Below, piece after piece: positions 38,059 to 45,548 of a stretch of DNA of 64,000 nucleotides. A program made the position numbers and the translations under genes. Source of the stretch: JBHIYN01 sp041984235 (GTDB taxonomy: Bacteria > Pseudomonadota > Gammaproteobacteria > Ga0077536); the NCBI GenBank assembly GCA_041984235.1, contig JBHIYN010000012.1, positions 62,001 to 126,000 on the forward strand. Reading direction: 5' to 3'. The stretch's first letter is position 1. Every line of letters starts with the position of its first letter. Under the pieces are notes generated by a model that worked only from the letters and a program-made list of their open reading frames with translations, searched no databases and was not told where the DNA came from.

Positions 38059-38799
38059 GTGGACGGACTGAGCCTCGCCGGCCTCACGGTCGCGCTGTGC
38101 GCGGTGCTCTTCGGCCAGCACCTGGAAGGCGGCCAGGTCGCCGCGCTGATCAACGGCCCGGCGATCCTCATCGTCGTCGGCGGCAGCATCGGCGCGACCA
38201 TGCTGCAGTCCCCGTGGCCGGTGTTCATGCGAGCCATGGCGATGCTCGGCTGGGTCTTCCGGCCGCCGCCGCTGGCGCACGCCGCGATGGTCGAGCAGAT
38301 CGTGGAATGGGCGCGCATCGCCCGCCGCGAAGGGCTGCTCGGTCTGGAGAAGATCGTCGAGGACGTACCCGATCGCTATGCGCGCAAGGCGGTGCAGCTG
38401 GTCATTGACGGCAACGAGCCGCTCGCCATCCGCGAAACGCTGGAGCTCGACTGCATCGCGCGCGAGCGCCGCGACCTGAGCGCCGCGCGGGTCATCGACG
38501 GCATGGGCGGCTATGCGCCGACGCTGGGTATCCTCGGCGCGGTGATGGGACTGATCCAGGTCATGAACAACCTGGCCGATCCGGCACGCCTGGGCGAAGG
38601 CATCGCGGTGGCGTTCGTCGCCACCGTCTACGGCGTCGGCCTCGCCAACCTGGTGCTGATCCCCGCCGCCAACAAGCTCAAGGCGCTGGTGCGCGAGCAA
38701 TCGCGGTTGCAGGAGCTGGTCGCGGTTGGCGTGGTGGCGATCGCCGAAGGCGAGAACCCGCGCGTGGTCGAGGCGCGGCTGCAGGGCCTGGTGGGGTAA
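38059..38799 (+). CDS. motA: Flagellar stator protein MotA (MotC type)
   Basis: A proton-type stator subunit of 246 residues with four membrane segments. It contains the conserved cytoplasmic loop and the MGGYAPTLGILGAVMGLIQVM motif. GAGGGG lies nine bases before the GTG at 38059; the ATG at 38050 is too close to it. Pseudomonas-like motCD sits at the same place, after cheA/cheB. It pairs with the next gene. Confidence 0.95.
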   Translation: MDGLSLAGLTVALCAVLFGQHLEGGQVAALINGPAILIVVGGSIGATMLQSPWPVFMRAMAMLGWVFRPPPLAHAAMVEQIVEWARIARREGLLGLEKIVEDVPDRYARKAVQLVIDGNEPLAIRETLELDCIARERRDLSAARVIDGMGGYAPTLGILGAVMGLIQVMNNLADPARLGEGIAVAFVATVYGVGLANLVLIPAANKLKALVREQSRLQELVAVGVVAIAEGENPRVVEARLQGLVG

Positions 38800-38805
38800 C
38801 GCGAC

Positions 38806-39693
38806 ATGCCGTCCCGCCATTTCCGCACCGACCTGCTGCTCGACGGCGAGGACGACGCCGGCAGCAACAGCGAGCGCTGGATCCTCTCCTATGCTGACTT
38901 CATCACGCTGATGTTCGCCTTCTTCGTCGTCATGTACTCGATCTCGTCGGTCAACGACGGCAAGTTTCGTGTCCTCTCGCAGACCATGGTGAGCGTGTTC
39001 CGCAACCCGGAAGTCGCCGCTGCCGTCGAGCAGCGCCTGATCGAGCGCGCCCGTGCAGCCGGGCAGCAACGCGAGCCGGCGGGCCGCGAGCCGATCGCCC
39101 TGCCCGAAGCAATAGCCGATCCGATGCTGCTGGAGCCCGATGCGCTCGGCGAGGTCCTGGCCACGCTGATGAGCGAACCGATCGCCGAGGGCCGCGTGCG
39201 CGTGCGCGAGACCACGGACTGGACCGAGATCGAGCTCGACGGCAGCTTTGCTTTCGAGGCCGAGGCGCCGGGTCTCAGGCCGGACGCCGGCGCGCTGCTG
39301 GCGCAACTCGCCGACCTTGCCCGCGCGCTGGACGTGCCCGTGCGGGTGGAAGGATTCACCGACAACCTGCCGCGCAGTGGCGGTATCTATGGCTCCAACC
39401 GCGCCCTCTCGGCAGCGCGCGCGGCGAGCGTCGCCGATGCCCTGGTCGCGGCCGGCGTCGCCGGCGAACGCGTTGCCGCGAGCGGCTTCGGCGAGCTGCA
39501 TCCGGTGGCCAGCAACGCCACCGACGAGGGCCGGCGACGCAACCAGCGCGTGGTCGTGGCGGTCGCCCGCCACGACCGGGTGCCCAGCGCCGCGGCCAGC
39601 GCCGCCGCGGCCGGCGGCCTGCGCGAGCAGTTGCCGCAGCGCACCCTGCAACGGGTCACCACCCTGCCGGCGCCCGCGGGCATCGCGCTCTAG
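38806..39693 (+). CDS. motB: Flagellar stator protein MotB (MotD type)
   Basis: The 295-residue protein has one N-terminal membrane segment with the proton-binding Asp31 (SYADFITLMFAFFVVMYS), a plug/linker, and an OmpA-like peptidoglycan-binding domain (VRVEGFTDNLPRSG ... NRALSAARA). It follows motA by six bases. Confidence 0.96.
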   Translation: MPSRHFRTDLLLDGEDDAGSNSERWILSYADFITLMFAFFVVMYSISSVNDGKFRVLSQTMVSVFRNPEVAAAVEQRLIERARAAGQQREPAGREPIALPEAIADPMLLEPDALGEVLATLMSEPIAEGRVRVRETTDWTEIELDGSFAFEAEAPGLRPDAGALLAQLADLARALDVPVRVEGFTDNLPRSGGIYGSNRALSAARAASVADALVAAGVAGERVAASGFGELHPVASNATDEGRRRNQRVVVAVARHDRVPSAAASAAAAGGLREQLPQRTLQRVTTLPAPAGIAL

Positions 39694-39732
39694 GCACGAC
39701 CCGCACGTACCCCATCAATCGAGCAGAATCCC

Positions 39733-40218
39733 ATGCCTCCCGAATACCTGCGCACCTTCTTCTACGATTACCTGGCCGCCGACGGCACCCTGCCGGAGCC
39801 GCGTGCACGGGTTGCACGCCTGCGCGCGGCGGCGTCCCGCTACGTGCTGTTTCGCGTCGGGCGCGTGCGCTTCGCGCTGCTGAGCGCCGACATCGCGATG
39901 CGCGGCACGCACGCGGAAGCGTCCTGCCACTACCTTGCGGCAGCCGCCGTGGTGCCCGCGCGCTATCGTCGACTGGCCCGGGCCGACGCCGGGCACCGTC
40001 ACTACATCCACCTCACCGGCAGCCGCTTCGGCATCGGGCCGTGCCAGGTCGAGGGCGAGGTCGTGGTACCGGCCGACGCGGTCGAGCTACGCGCCTCGCA
40101 CGCGGACGACGCCTGGATCACGGGCACGCTGGGTGATCCGGCGAGCCTGGTGCTGGACGGCGCCGCGCTGTCACGCCGGCTCGCCGGGCTGGCCGCGGCG
40201 GGAGCCCCGCCGGACTGA
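39733..40218 (+). CDS. Probable divergent CheW-like protein (at the ParP position)
   Basis: A 161-residue protein with weak similarity to a CheW fold in its second half (HYIHLTGSRFGIGPCQVEGEVV ... WITGTLGDPASLVLDG). It lies between motB and cheW, where Pseudomonas and Vibrio carry ParP, a CheW-related adaptor for the ParC ATPase. The ParC-like gene here is elsewhere (10824). The CheW-like reading is tentative; no catalytic motif is visible. Confidence 0.55.
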   Translation: MPPEYLRTFFYDYLAADGTLPEPRARVARLRAAASRYVLFRVGRVRFALLSADIAMRGTHAEASCHYLAAAAVVPARYRRLARADAGHRHYIHLTGSRFGIGPCQVEGEVVVPADAVELRASHADDAWITGTLGDPASLVLDGAALSRRLAGLAAAGAPPD

Positions 40219-40241
40219 GCCCGGGCAGGTCTGGCCAGGGA

Positions 40242-40257
40242 TGGCACGCTTCGTGCA
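40242..40257 (+). promoter_or_regulatory. Sigma-54-like site upstream of cheW
   Basis: TGGCACGCTTCGTGCA matches TGGCAC-N5-TTGC except for G in place of the first T of the -12 element. It lies 66 bases before the cheW start. It could be a weak or degenerate RpoN promoter. Confidence 0.45.
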
Positions 40258-40322
40258 AATATCTCCCTTGCCATGATTACGCGACCGAAATTTGACACCT
40301 CCCCCGGCCTCGGAAGGGACGC

Positions 40323-40790
40323 GTGAGCGCCCTGGCCGAACACGCCCCGGCGCACGCGGCGCGGTGGACTACCTTCGAGCTCGAGGGGGAGTCCTACGGC
40401 ATCGACGCCGGACGTGTGCGCGAATGGCTGGCGCCGTGCGGCGTCACCGCGGTACCCGGGCTGCCGCCGGCCGTGCGCGGCATCAAGGAAACCGGCGGCA
40501 TGCTGCTGACGGTGCTCGATCTGCGCGTGCTGCTGGGCCTGCCGCCACGCGCCCCGGACACGCGCTCACGCATCGTCGTGGTCGAGAGCGGCGCCCTGGT
40601 CGTCGGCCTGCTGGTCGACGGTGCAGGCGCCGCGGTCGATCTCGACCCGGCGGCGGTGCAGGTACCGCCACGAGGCTGTGACTCGCCGGCGCTGCGCGCC
40701 GTGCAGGGCTTCGTCGGCGACCGCGACGAGGTGCTGGTGCTGCTCGACGTCGACGTCCTCACCGCCGACCTCGGACCGAACCGCGCGTGA
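40323..40790 (+). CDS. cheW: Chemotaxis coupling protein CheW (second copy)
   Basis: A 155-residue single CheW domain (WTTFELEGESYGIDAGRVREWL ... VRGIKETGGMLLTVLDLRVLLGL; RDEVLVLLDVDVLTADL) with a GTG start. It probably couples receptors with one of the CheA proteins. It belongs to the cheA2-mot-cheW-DUF2802 group common to polar-flagellum genomes. Confidence 0.92.
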   Translation: MSALAEHAPAHAARWTTFELEGESYGIDAGRVREWLAPCGVTAVPGLPPAVRGIKETGGMLLTVLDLRVLLGLPPRAPDTRSRIVVVESGALVVGLLVDGAGAAVDLDPAAVQVPPRGCDSPALRAVQGFVGDRDEVLVLLDVDVLTADLGPNRA

Positions 40791-40799
40791 ACGCCTGCC

Positions 40800-40964
40800 A
40801 TGAGCGTGGACATCAAGCCAGTAATCCCGACCGCGCCGCCCGCGCCGCCGCGCCGCATCGACCCGCGCGAGCAACAGCGGCGCGACGAGCGGCAGCGCCA
40901 GCAACACGACGAGCAACCGCCGCCCGACCCCGATCCCGATTCCACGATTGATACCTATGCGTGA
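40800..40964 (+). CDS. Small Pro/Arg/Gln-rich protein (54 residues)
   Basis: An ORF of 55 codons fits exactly between cheW and the DUF2802 gene. It starts nine bases after cheW, and its stop overlaps the next GTG (GTGA). The product begins MSVDIKPVIPTAPPAPPRR, is rich in Pro, Arg, Gln and Asp, and is probably disordered. Packing and overlap suggest it is translated. I do not recognise a family. Confidence 0.6.
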   Translation: MSVDIKPVIPTAPPAPPRRIDPREQQRRDERQRQQHDEQPPPDPDPDSTIDTYA

Positions 40965-41368
40965 CGACCATGATTGAGTTCAGCCCCGCCATTCTCGTGC
41001 TCGCCGCCGTCTGCCTCGGTCTCGTCGCCGACACCGTGCGTACCCGCCGGCGCCTCGCCGCACACAGCGCGGCCCACGCCGGACTGGCGCGCCGGCTCGC
41101 CACCCTCGAGGGCGATATCGGCGCGTTGCTGTCGTGCTCGCGCCGCATCGGCGAACGCATCGGCGATGCCGAACGTACCGATCGCACCCTGCAGAAGCAG
41201 ATCGACAAGCTGCGCTTCCACGGCGAGGACAGCCAGGTGGCCGTCGAGCACGCCATGAAGCTGCTCGCGACCGGGCTCGAGATGAAGGAGGTCACCCGGG
41301 TCTGCGAGCTGACCGAGGGTGAGGTCGAGATCCTGCAGAACCTGTCGCGGTTCCGCTCTGCCGCCTGA
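40961..41368 (+). CDS. DUF2802 family protein
   Basis: The 135-residue protein has an N-terminal membrane segment, a coiled-coil middle, and a C-terminal helix-turn-helix-like end (KLLATGLEMKEVTRVCELTEGEVEILQNLSRF). DUF2802 genes typically close the chemotaxis operon after cheW in polar-flagellum gammaproteobacteria. The molecular role is unknown. Confidence 0.85.
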   Translation: MTTMIEFSPAILVLAAVCLGLVADTVRTRRRLAAHSAAHAGLARRLATLEGDIGALLSCSRRIGERIGDAERTDRTLQKQIDKLRFHGEDSQVAVEHAMKLLATGLEMKEVTRVCELTEGEVEILQNLSRFRSAA

Positions 41369-41389
41369 CGCCGGCGCCCGACGCGCCGC

Positions 41390-41701
41390 TCAGGTGCGGC
41401 CGTAATCGCGATGAATCTCGCCGACCTGGATGCGATAGGACGCATACCAATCGCGGTTGCGGCCCTGCGCCGCACGGTGCTCCTCGTCGGCCTTCCAGCG
41501 CTGGATGCTGGCGGCGTCCGGCCAGAAGCTGATCGCGATCTCCTCCCCGTCGGGCGTGGTCGCGTAGACGAATTCCAGGCAGCCGAAGTCGGCGAGGGCG
41601 CGATCGCGCAGCCCCATCGCGATCGGCAGGTAATCGTCGCCGATGTCGGCGCGGTGCCGGGCGCGGAAGATCACGACATGGCTGGTGGTCGGGTTGTTCA
41701 T
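41390..41701 (-). CDS. Antibiotic-biosynthesis-monooxygenase (ABM) fold protein
   Basis: A 103-residue small ferredoxin-like ABM-domain protein (SHVVIFRARHR ... AISFWPDAASIQRWKADEEHRAAQGRNRDWYASYRIQ). The family includes monooxygenases and heme-degrading proteins, and the substrate here is unknown. The ATG at 41701 has a strong GGAGGAG ribosome site. It is convergent with the DUF2802 gene and marks the end of the motility locus. Confidence 0.8.
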   Translation of the reverse strand: MNNPTTSHVVIFRARHRADIGDDYLPIAMGLRDRALADFGCLEFVYATTPDGEEIAISFWPDAASIQRWKADEEHRAAQGRNRDWYASYRIQVGEIHRDYGRT

Positions 41702-41848
41702 GGTCAGGTCTCCTCCGAGGTTGATGCGATCGGAATAGAATCCGTAGCCGGCGTGGCCGGTGTGCCCGGGCCGCTGTCCGGCCCGGTCCCCGGCTATCAC
41801 ACCGCGATGTTGCCGCGGCGCAAGGCCATGCTAAGCCGCCCGCCGCGA

Positions 41849-41896
41849 GCAGGTCGATGACCTGCCGGGTAACCTGCGGACCCCGGTCTGCCGGGG
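41849..41896. repeat. Two short perfect hairpins
   Basis: GCAGGTC-GAT-GACCTGC (41849-41865) and CCCCGG-TCTG-CCGGGG (41881-41896) are perfect inverted repeats in the gap before the tRNA fragment. No T-tract follows, so they are not typical terminators. Confidence 0.6.
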
Positions 41897-41951
41897 CGCC
41901 AAATCGACGCCGCTATCCGTTACAATTCGCCGCCTGACTCGCCGTGTTCCC

Positions 41952-42025
41952 GGAGCGGTGGCCGAGTGGCTGAAGGCGCACGGTAAGGAAAGCGTGCAAA
42001 TGGCACCCCCGTATCGAGGGTTCGA
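41952..42025 (+). pseudogene. Broken tRNA-Ser copy
   Basis: The first ~30 bases (GGAGCGGTGGCCGAGTGG and on) and the later CCCCGTATCGAGGGTTCGA match the intact tRNA-Ser at 42164. The anticodon arm does not fold into a seven-base loop, the variable arm does not pair, and the 3' half of the T arm and acceptor are absent. A TTACAAT -10-like box lies about 30 bases upstream. It may be the remains of an older insertion into a tandem tRNA-Ser. Confidence 0.7.
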
Positions 42026-42110
42026 CAGGTTCGCACAGCGAACCTGGACGCCGGCGCAGAGCGCCGGCGCCCCGCAGGGGTGAGCGCGCGCATCGACGCG
42101 CGCGAATCAC
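42026..42110. repeat. Run of four consecutive hairpins after the broken tRNA
   Basis: CAGGTTCGC/GCGAACCTG with loop ACA (42026-42046), CGCCGGCGC/GCGCCGGCG with loop AGA (42049-42069), CCCC/GGGG with loop GCA (42070-42080) and GCGCGCG/CGCGCGC with a six-base loop (42084-42103) follow one another almost without spacer. GTGA and TCAC extend the last stem across a small bulge. The function is unknown; see findings. Confidence 0.75.
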
Positions 42111-42163
42111 TCCCGACCGGCGCAGGATCGGCAGTCAGCCGGAAAAAGGGATAATAGAAATCT

Positions 42164-42254
42164 GGAGAGGTGGCCGAGTGGCTGAAGGCGCACGCCTGGA
42201 AAGTGTGTATACGGTAACCCCGTATCGAGGGTTCGAATCCCTCCCTCTCCGCCA
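42164..42254 (+). tRNA. tRNA-Ser (anticodon GGA)
   Basis: A full class II cloverleaf of 91 bases with encoded CCA. Acceptor GGAGAGG pairs with CCTCTCC, the D arm is GCCGAGTGGCTGAAGGC, the anticodon loop CTGGAAA holds GGA (42198-42200), the long variable arm is TACGG/CCGTA, and the T arm is GAGGGTTCGAATCCCTC. ATAATA about ten bases upstream is a good -10 box. Its 3' end is the left attachment site of the island. Confidence 0.97.
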
Positions 42255-42255
42255 A
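42230..42255. other. attL: tRNA-Ser 3' end, left boundary of the island
   Basis: GGTTCGAATCCCTCC continuing to CGCCAA at the tRNA end recurs at 62016-62045. It is the core where the tyrosine integrase probably crossed over. The tRNA stays intact because the element restores its 3' end. Confidence 0.85.
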
Positions 42256-42588
42256 TAAATCAACAACTTAGATGTCCATCGTGTCTAAAAATTGGGGTGT
42301 TTTGGGGTAGTTTGGGCTCCAGTTAGACACGATTCTGGACACGATCTGTCTTCGTCGCGATGGATCCTGATCGCCCCTCGGGCGACGCAAACGCGCCACT
42401 CTCATCGCGCGAAATCGAAGAGCAGATCTTGTCCTCGCCCGATGTGTGATCAGGCGTCCGAGAACTCCTTCGGATCTTGAACCTGGTTGCTGCTGAGGCG
42501 TCGACTAGAACGCGCGACTCTGTCCCGACGTCGAAGCGCTTCGTGACGTAGCGGGGCGACGTCACTTGCTGCTCCCGCCTGCAAGCCA
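42256..42588. other. Non-coding left end of the island
   Basis: No convincing gene lies here; the ORFs present are short and unlike known proteins. Near the tRNA it holds three TAGACACGAT-type motifs. The rest is unremarkable sequence up to the merR stop codon. Confidence 0.6.
42278..42346. repeat. Left-end arm-type motifs (TAGACACGAT)
   Basis: TAGACACGAT occurs inverted at 42278-42287 and direct at 42325-42334, with a close variant TGGACACGAT at 42337-42346. The last pair recurs near the right end (61958-61978). Repeats near both att sites are typical of arm-binding sites for tyrosine integrases with an N-terminal arm domain. Confidence 0.7.
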
Positions 42589-43005
42589 CTAACCGCCCTT
42601 TATCCCGGTTGGTACCCCATACAACGTGTCGATCAATGGGCACTCCGGCACGTCCTTGCCACTGCAGGCGCTTACGGTCTGCCCAAGCACCTTCTCCATA
42701 CGTTTCAAGTCCCTGATCTTCTCCCGCACCGAACGAAGGTGCAGCTTCGCTAGCTTTTCTACCTCGCCACAGGACACGGCGTTCCGGTCAACAAGATCGA
42801 TCAGGCTTTTCAGGTCGTCGATCGCAAATCCCAGTTCCCGGCCGCGCATCACGAAGCGCAGGCGCTGCTCGTGCGTCTCGTCGTACTGCCGGTAGCCTCC
42901 GGCCGAGCGGAGCGGCTCAGGCATCACGCCGATCTTCTCGTAGTAGCGAATCGTCTCCGCGTTGCAGCCCGTTCGTTTCGCCAGATCGCCACGTGTCATG
43001 CCCAT
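42589..43005 (-). CDS. merR: Mercury-responsive regulator MerR
   Basis: The 138-residue MerR has an N-terminal helix-turn-helix (GDLAKRTGCNAETIRYYEKIG), a coiled-coil dimer helix and the three Hg-binding cysteines Cys79, Cys114 and Cys122. The last interval is eight residues rather than the nine of Tn501 MerR. I took the ATG at 43005; 42999 is an alternative. It is divergent from merT, with the mer operator between. Confidence 0.93.
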   Translation of the reverse strand: MGMTRGDLAKRTGCNAETIRYYEKIGVMPEPLRSAGGYRQYDETHEQRLRFVMRGRELGFAIDDLKSLIDLVDRNAVSCGEVEKLAKLHLRSVREKIRDLKRMEKVLGQTVSACSGKDVPECPLIDTLYGVPTGIKGG

Positions 43006-43042
43006 GTGGTTCGCACCGTTTTCATGCCTGTGGAAAAAGTGC

Positions 43043-43073
43043 TTGACCCTGTAGTCACTACAGGGTCTATCGT
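43043..43073 (+). promoter_or_regulatory. mer operator/promoter
   Basis: TTGACC and TATCGT are separated by 19 bases, the overlong spacer that MerR family regulators untwist. The spacer holds a perfect dyad, ACCCTGTAGT-C-ACTACAGGGT (43046-43066). It faces merT and controls merTPFA. Confidence 0.92.
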
Positions 43074-43114
43074 GCAAGCATCTGAAGGAATCTGCAAGAG
43101 ATAGCTGATTCGTC

Positions 43115-43522
43115 ATGAGCCAGACACTCGAAAACAAGGGCATTGCCCGGGAGGCGAAAGTCATCGCTCCCGCGGAGCCGGGCCGCGGCAGGCTACTGGC
43201 CGCCGGTGGCATCTTTGGCGCGTTGATCGCGTCGTCCTGCTGTGTCGCGCCGCTGGTCCTGGTGACGCTGGGAGTGAGCGGGGCGTGGATCGGAAATCTG
43301 ACCGCCCTCGAACCTTACAAGCCCTACTTCCTGACCGTTACGGCCTTGCTGCTCCTGGGCGGTTTCTGGCACGTCTATTTCAAACCGAAAAAGGTCTGCG
43401 CCGAAGGGAGTTACTGCGCGCAGCCTGCCTCCAATCTCTTAACCAAGTCGGTGCTCTGGATTGCCACGCTGCTCGTGCTGCTTTCTGCGACAGTCAATCT
43501 CTGGGCGCCGTTCTTTTATTAG
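43115..43522 (+). CDS. merT: Mercuric transport protein MerT
   Basis: A 135-residue inner-membrane protein with three hydrophobic segments, the Cys-Cys pair in the first (ASSCCVAPL), and a further Cys pair in a loop (CAEGSYC). It receives Hg(II) from MerP and passes it to MerA. It is the first gene of the operon. Confidence 0.93.
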   Translation: MSQTLENKGIAREAKVIAPAEPGRGRLLAAGGIFGALIASSCCVAPLVLVTLGVSGAWIGNLTALEPYKPYFLTVTALLLLGGFWHVYFKPKKVCAEGSYCAQPASNLLTKSVLWIATLLVLLSATVNLWAPFFY

Positions 43523-43532
43523 GAGCACGTGT

Positions 43533-43871
43533 ATGAAACGAGTATCAGCCATCGTTGCCGCCGTCACCTTTGTCGCGTTTTCGGGTGTTGCCGCGATCAA
43601 CTTCCTTCCGGATGCATGGGCGGGTAACAGCACCGAAGCTCAGTCAACCGTCGCCGAACAGACCGTTACCTTCGCCGTTGAGAAGATGACCTGCGCCGCT
43701 TGCCCGATCACCGTGCGCAAGGCTATGGAAAGAGTCGAAGGCGTCAAATCCGTAGCCGTTGATTTTGATGCGAAGACCGCTACGGTCGTCTTCGATCCGG
43801 CTGTGGCGACGCCTGATCAAATCGGCGCGGCCTCAACGAACGCTGGGTATCCGGCGTCGCCGACATCGTAA
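43533..43871 (+). CDS. merP: Periplasmic mercury-binding protein MerP
   Basis: A 112-residue protein with a signal peptide (about 1-30) and a heavy-metal-associated domain with Cys54 and Cys57 in MTCAACP. AGGAG precedes the ATG. It scavenges Hg(II) in the periplasm. Confidence 0.93.
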   Translation: MKRVSAIVAAVTFVAFSGVAAINFLPDAWAGNSTEAQSTVAEQTVTFAVEKMTCAACPITVRKAMERVEGVKSVAVDFDAKTATVVFDPAVATPDQIGAASTNAGYPASPTS

Positions 43872-43880
43872 GGGCTCACG

Positions 43881-44108
43881 GTGCAAGATCGCACGCTGCT
43901 GCGCGTCGGTATCGTTGGAACAGTGATCGCGGCACTTTGCTGCTTTACGCCGGCTCTGATCGTGCTTGCCGGTGTCGTCGGACTGTCGGCGATCACAGGG
44001 TATCTGGACCTCGTGCTGTTCCCCGCGCTGGCGTTTTTCGTCGGCCTGACGATCTACGCCATTTGGCGCAAGCAACGTCGTGACATAACAATGAAAGATG
44101 GAGCATGA
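43881..44108 (+). CDS. merF: Mercury transporter MerF
   Basis: A 75-residue membrane protein with two hydrophobic helices and the Cys-Cys pair in ALCCFTPAL. It is a second Hg uptake protein common in mer operons. The GTG start follows merP by nine bases. Confidence 0.85.
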   Translation: MQDRTLLRVGIVGTVIAALCCFTPALIVLAGVVGLSAITGYLDLVLFPALAFFVGLTIYAIWRKQRRDITMKDGA

Positions 44109-44111
44109 AGA

Positions 44112-45548
44112 ATGTCGAATTGTTGCAGCGCTGAAGAGGTCAGGCATACCCAGCCGGACATTCTAGTTATCGGCGGCGGCTCGGCAGGGTTTTCGGCCGC
44201 GATCACTGCGGCCGAGCTTGGCGCGAATGTTGTGATCGCAGGAGACGGAACTATCGGCGGTACCTGCGTGAATGTAGGCTGCGTGCCGTCCAAGAACCTG
44301 ATACGTGCCACCGAAGTGGTCCACAAAGGTAACAGCGCCGATCGGTTCGATGGCGTTCGCGGCGCCGCCGAAATATCAAGCTGGAAAGCGCTCGTCCAGC
44401 AAAAACAGCAGCTCGTCAATAGCCTGCGCAAGGCCAAGTATGAAGACCTGCTGCCCGAGTATCCGAACATTTCCTACGTCACGGGTCGAGCGCTGTTCAC
44501 CGGCAACGGCATCGACGTCGATGTGCATGGCACGCTGTACCGCGCGAACAAAATCATTCTTGCCACCGGCGCTTCGGCGGCTTTGCCGCCGATCAATGGC
44601 ATTCAGAGCGTGCCTGTGTTGGACAGCACCAGAGCGCTCGAACTCGAAGAGTTGCCCGGCTCGCTGCTGATTATCGGTGGTGGCGTCATCGGCTGCGAGC
44701 TTGGACAGATGTTTTCACGTGCGGGCGTCGAGGTGACGATCTGCTGCCGCAGCCGCCTCCTGCCCGACGCGGAGCCGGAAGTCAGCGCGGCTCTGACCGA
44801 ACACCTCCGCGAGGAGGGTGTGACGATCTGCGAGGGCATCGGCTACCAGAAGATCGAACAGGACAACAAGGGCATCAGACTGACCTGCCAGACGGACGAT
44901 GGGGAAAAAGTCATCAATGCCGACCAGGTGTTGGCGGCAGCGGGACGAAGGCCAAACACCAGATCGCTCCACCTCGATCGAGCCGGCATCGAGCTCAACC
45001 CCAAAGAAGGCGTCAAGATCAACGACTACATGCAGACCAGCAATCCCGACGTCTATGCCGTTGGCGATGTGACTGGCAAGGACATGTACGTTTACATGGC
45101 TGCCTACGGCGGCAAGATTGCCGCGCGAAACGCTCTTAACGGCAACACTTCGAGTTACGACAGCGGGACAATGCCCGCCGTCGTGTTCACAGATCCGCAG
45201 GTTGCCACGGTGGGGCTGACGGAAGCCCAAGCCATAGCTAAGGGCCGCAACGTCAAGACAAGCGTGGTCACCCTGGACAATGTGCCACGCTTTATCGCGT
45301 CACGGGAAACGAGCGGCTTAATCAAGCTGGTCGCCGACAACCAGACGGACAAGCTGCTCGGTGCGACGGTTCTCGCGCCGGAAGCCGGCGACAGCATACA
45401 AACCGTCGTCATGGCGCTGAAAGCCGGGCTCACGGCCGAAGAACTGGGAGAGACGATATTTCCGTACCTGACGGCAGTGGAAGGGCTCAAATTGGCAGCG
45501 CAAGGGTTTACGAAGGACGTGAAGAAACTCTCGTGCTGTGCGGGCTAA
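44112..45548 (+). CDS. merA: Mercuric reductase MerA, without N-terminal metal-binding domain
   Basis: This FAD/NAD(P)H disulfide reductase reduces Hg(II) to Hg(0). The 478-residue protein has the redox pair Cys52/Cys57 (GGTCVNVGCVPSK), FAD motif IGGGSAGFSAA, NADPH motif IIGGGVIGCE, and the C-terminal pair Cys475-Cys476. The NmerA domain with GMTCxxC is missing, though Cys4-Cys5 remain near the start. Its stop overlaps the convergent integrase stop. Confidence 0.96.
   Translation: MSNCCSAEEVRHTQPDILVIGGGSAGFSAAITAAELGANVVIAGDGTIGGTCVNVGCVPSKNLIRATEVVHKGNSADRFDGVRGAAEISSWKALVQQKQQLVNSLRKAKYEDLLPEYPNISYVTGRALFTGNGIDVDVHGTLYRANKIILATGASAALPPINGIQSVPVLDSTRALELEELPGSLLIIGGGVIGCELGQMFSRAGVEVTICCRSRLLPDAEPEVSAALTEHLREEGVTICEGIGYQKIEQDNKGIRLTCQTDDGEKVINADQVLAAAGRRPNTRSLHLDRAGIELNPKEGVKINDYMQTSNPDVYAVGDVTGKDMYVYMAAYGGKIAARNALNGNTSSYDSGTMPAVVFTDPQVATVGLTEAQAIAKGRNVKTSVVTLDNVPRFIASRETSGLIKLVADNQTDKLLGATVLAPEAGDSIQTVVMALKAGLTAEELGETIFPYLTAVEGLKLAAQGFTKDVKKLSCCAG

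Noticed and set aside
41952..42025. A second functional tRNA-Ser
   Set aside because: The anticodon and variable arms do not pair and the 3' half is missing.
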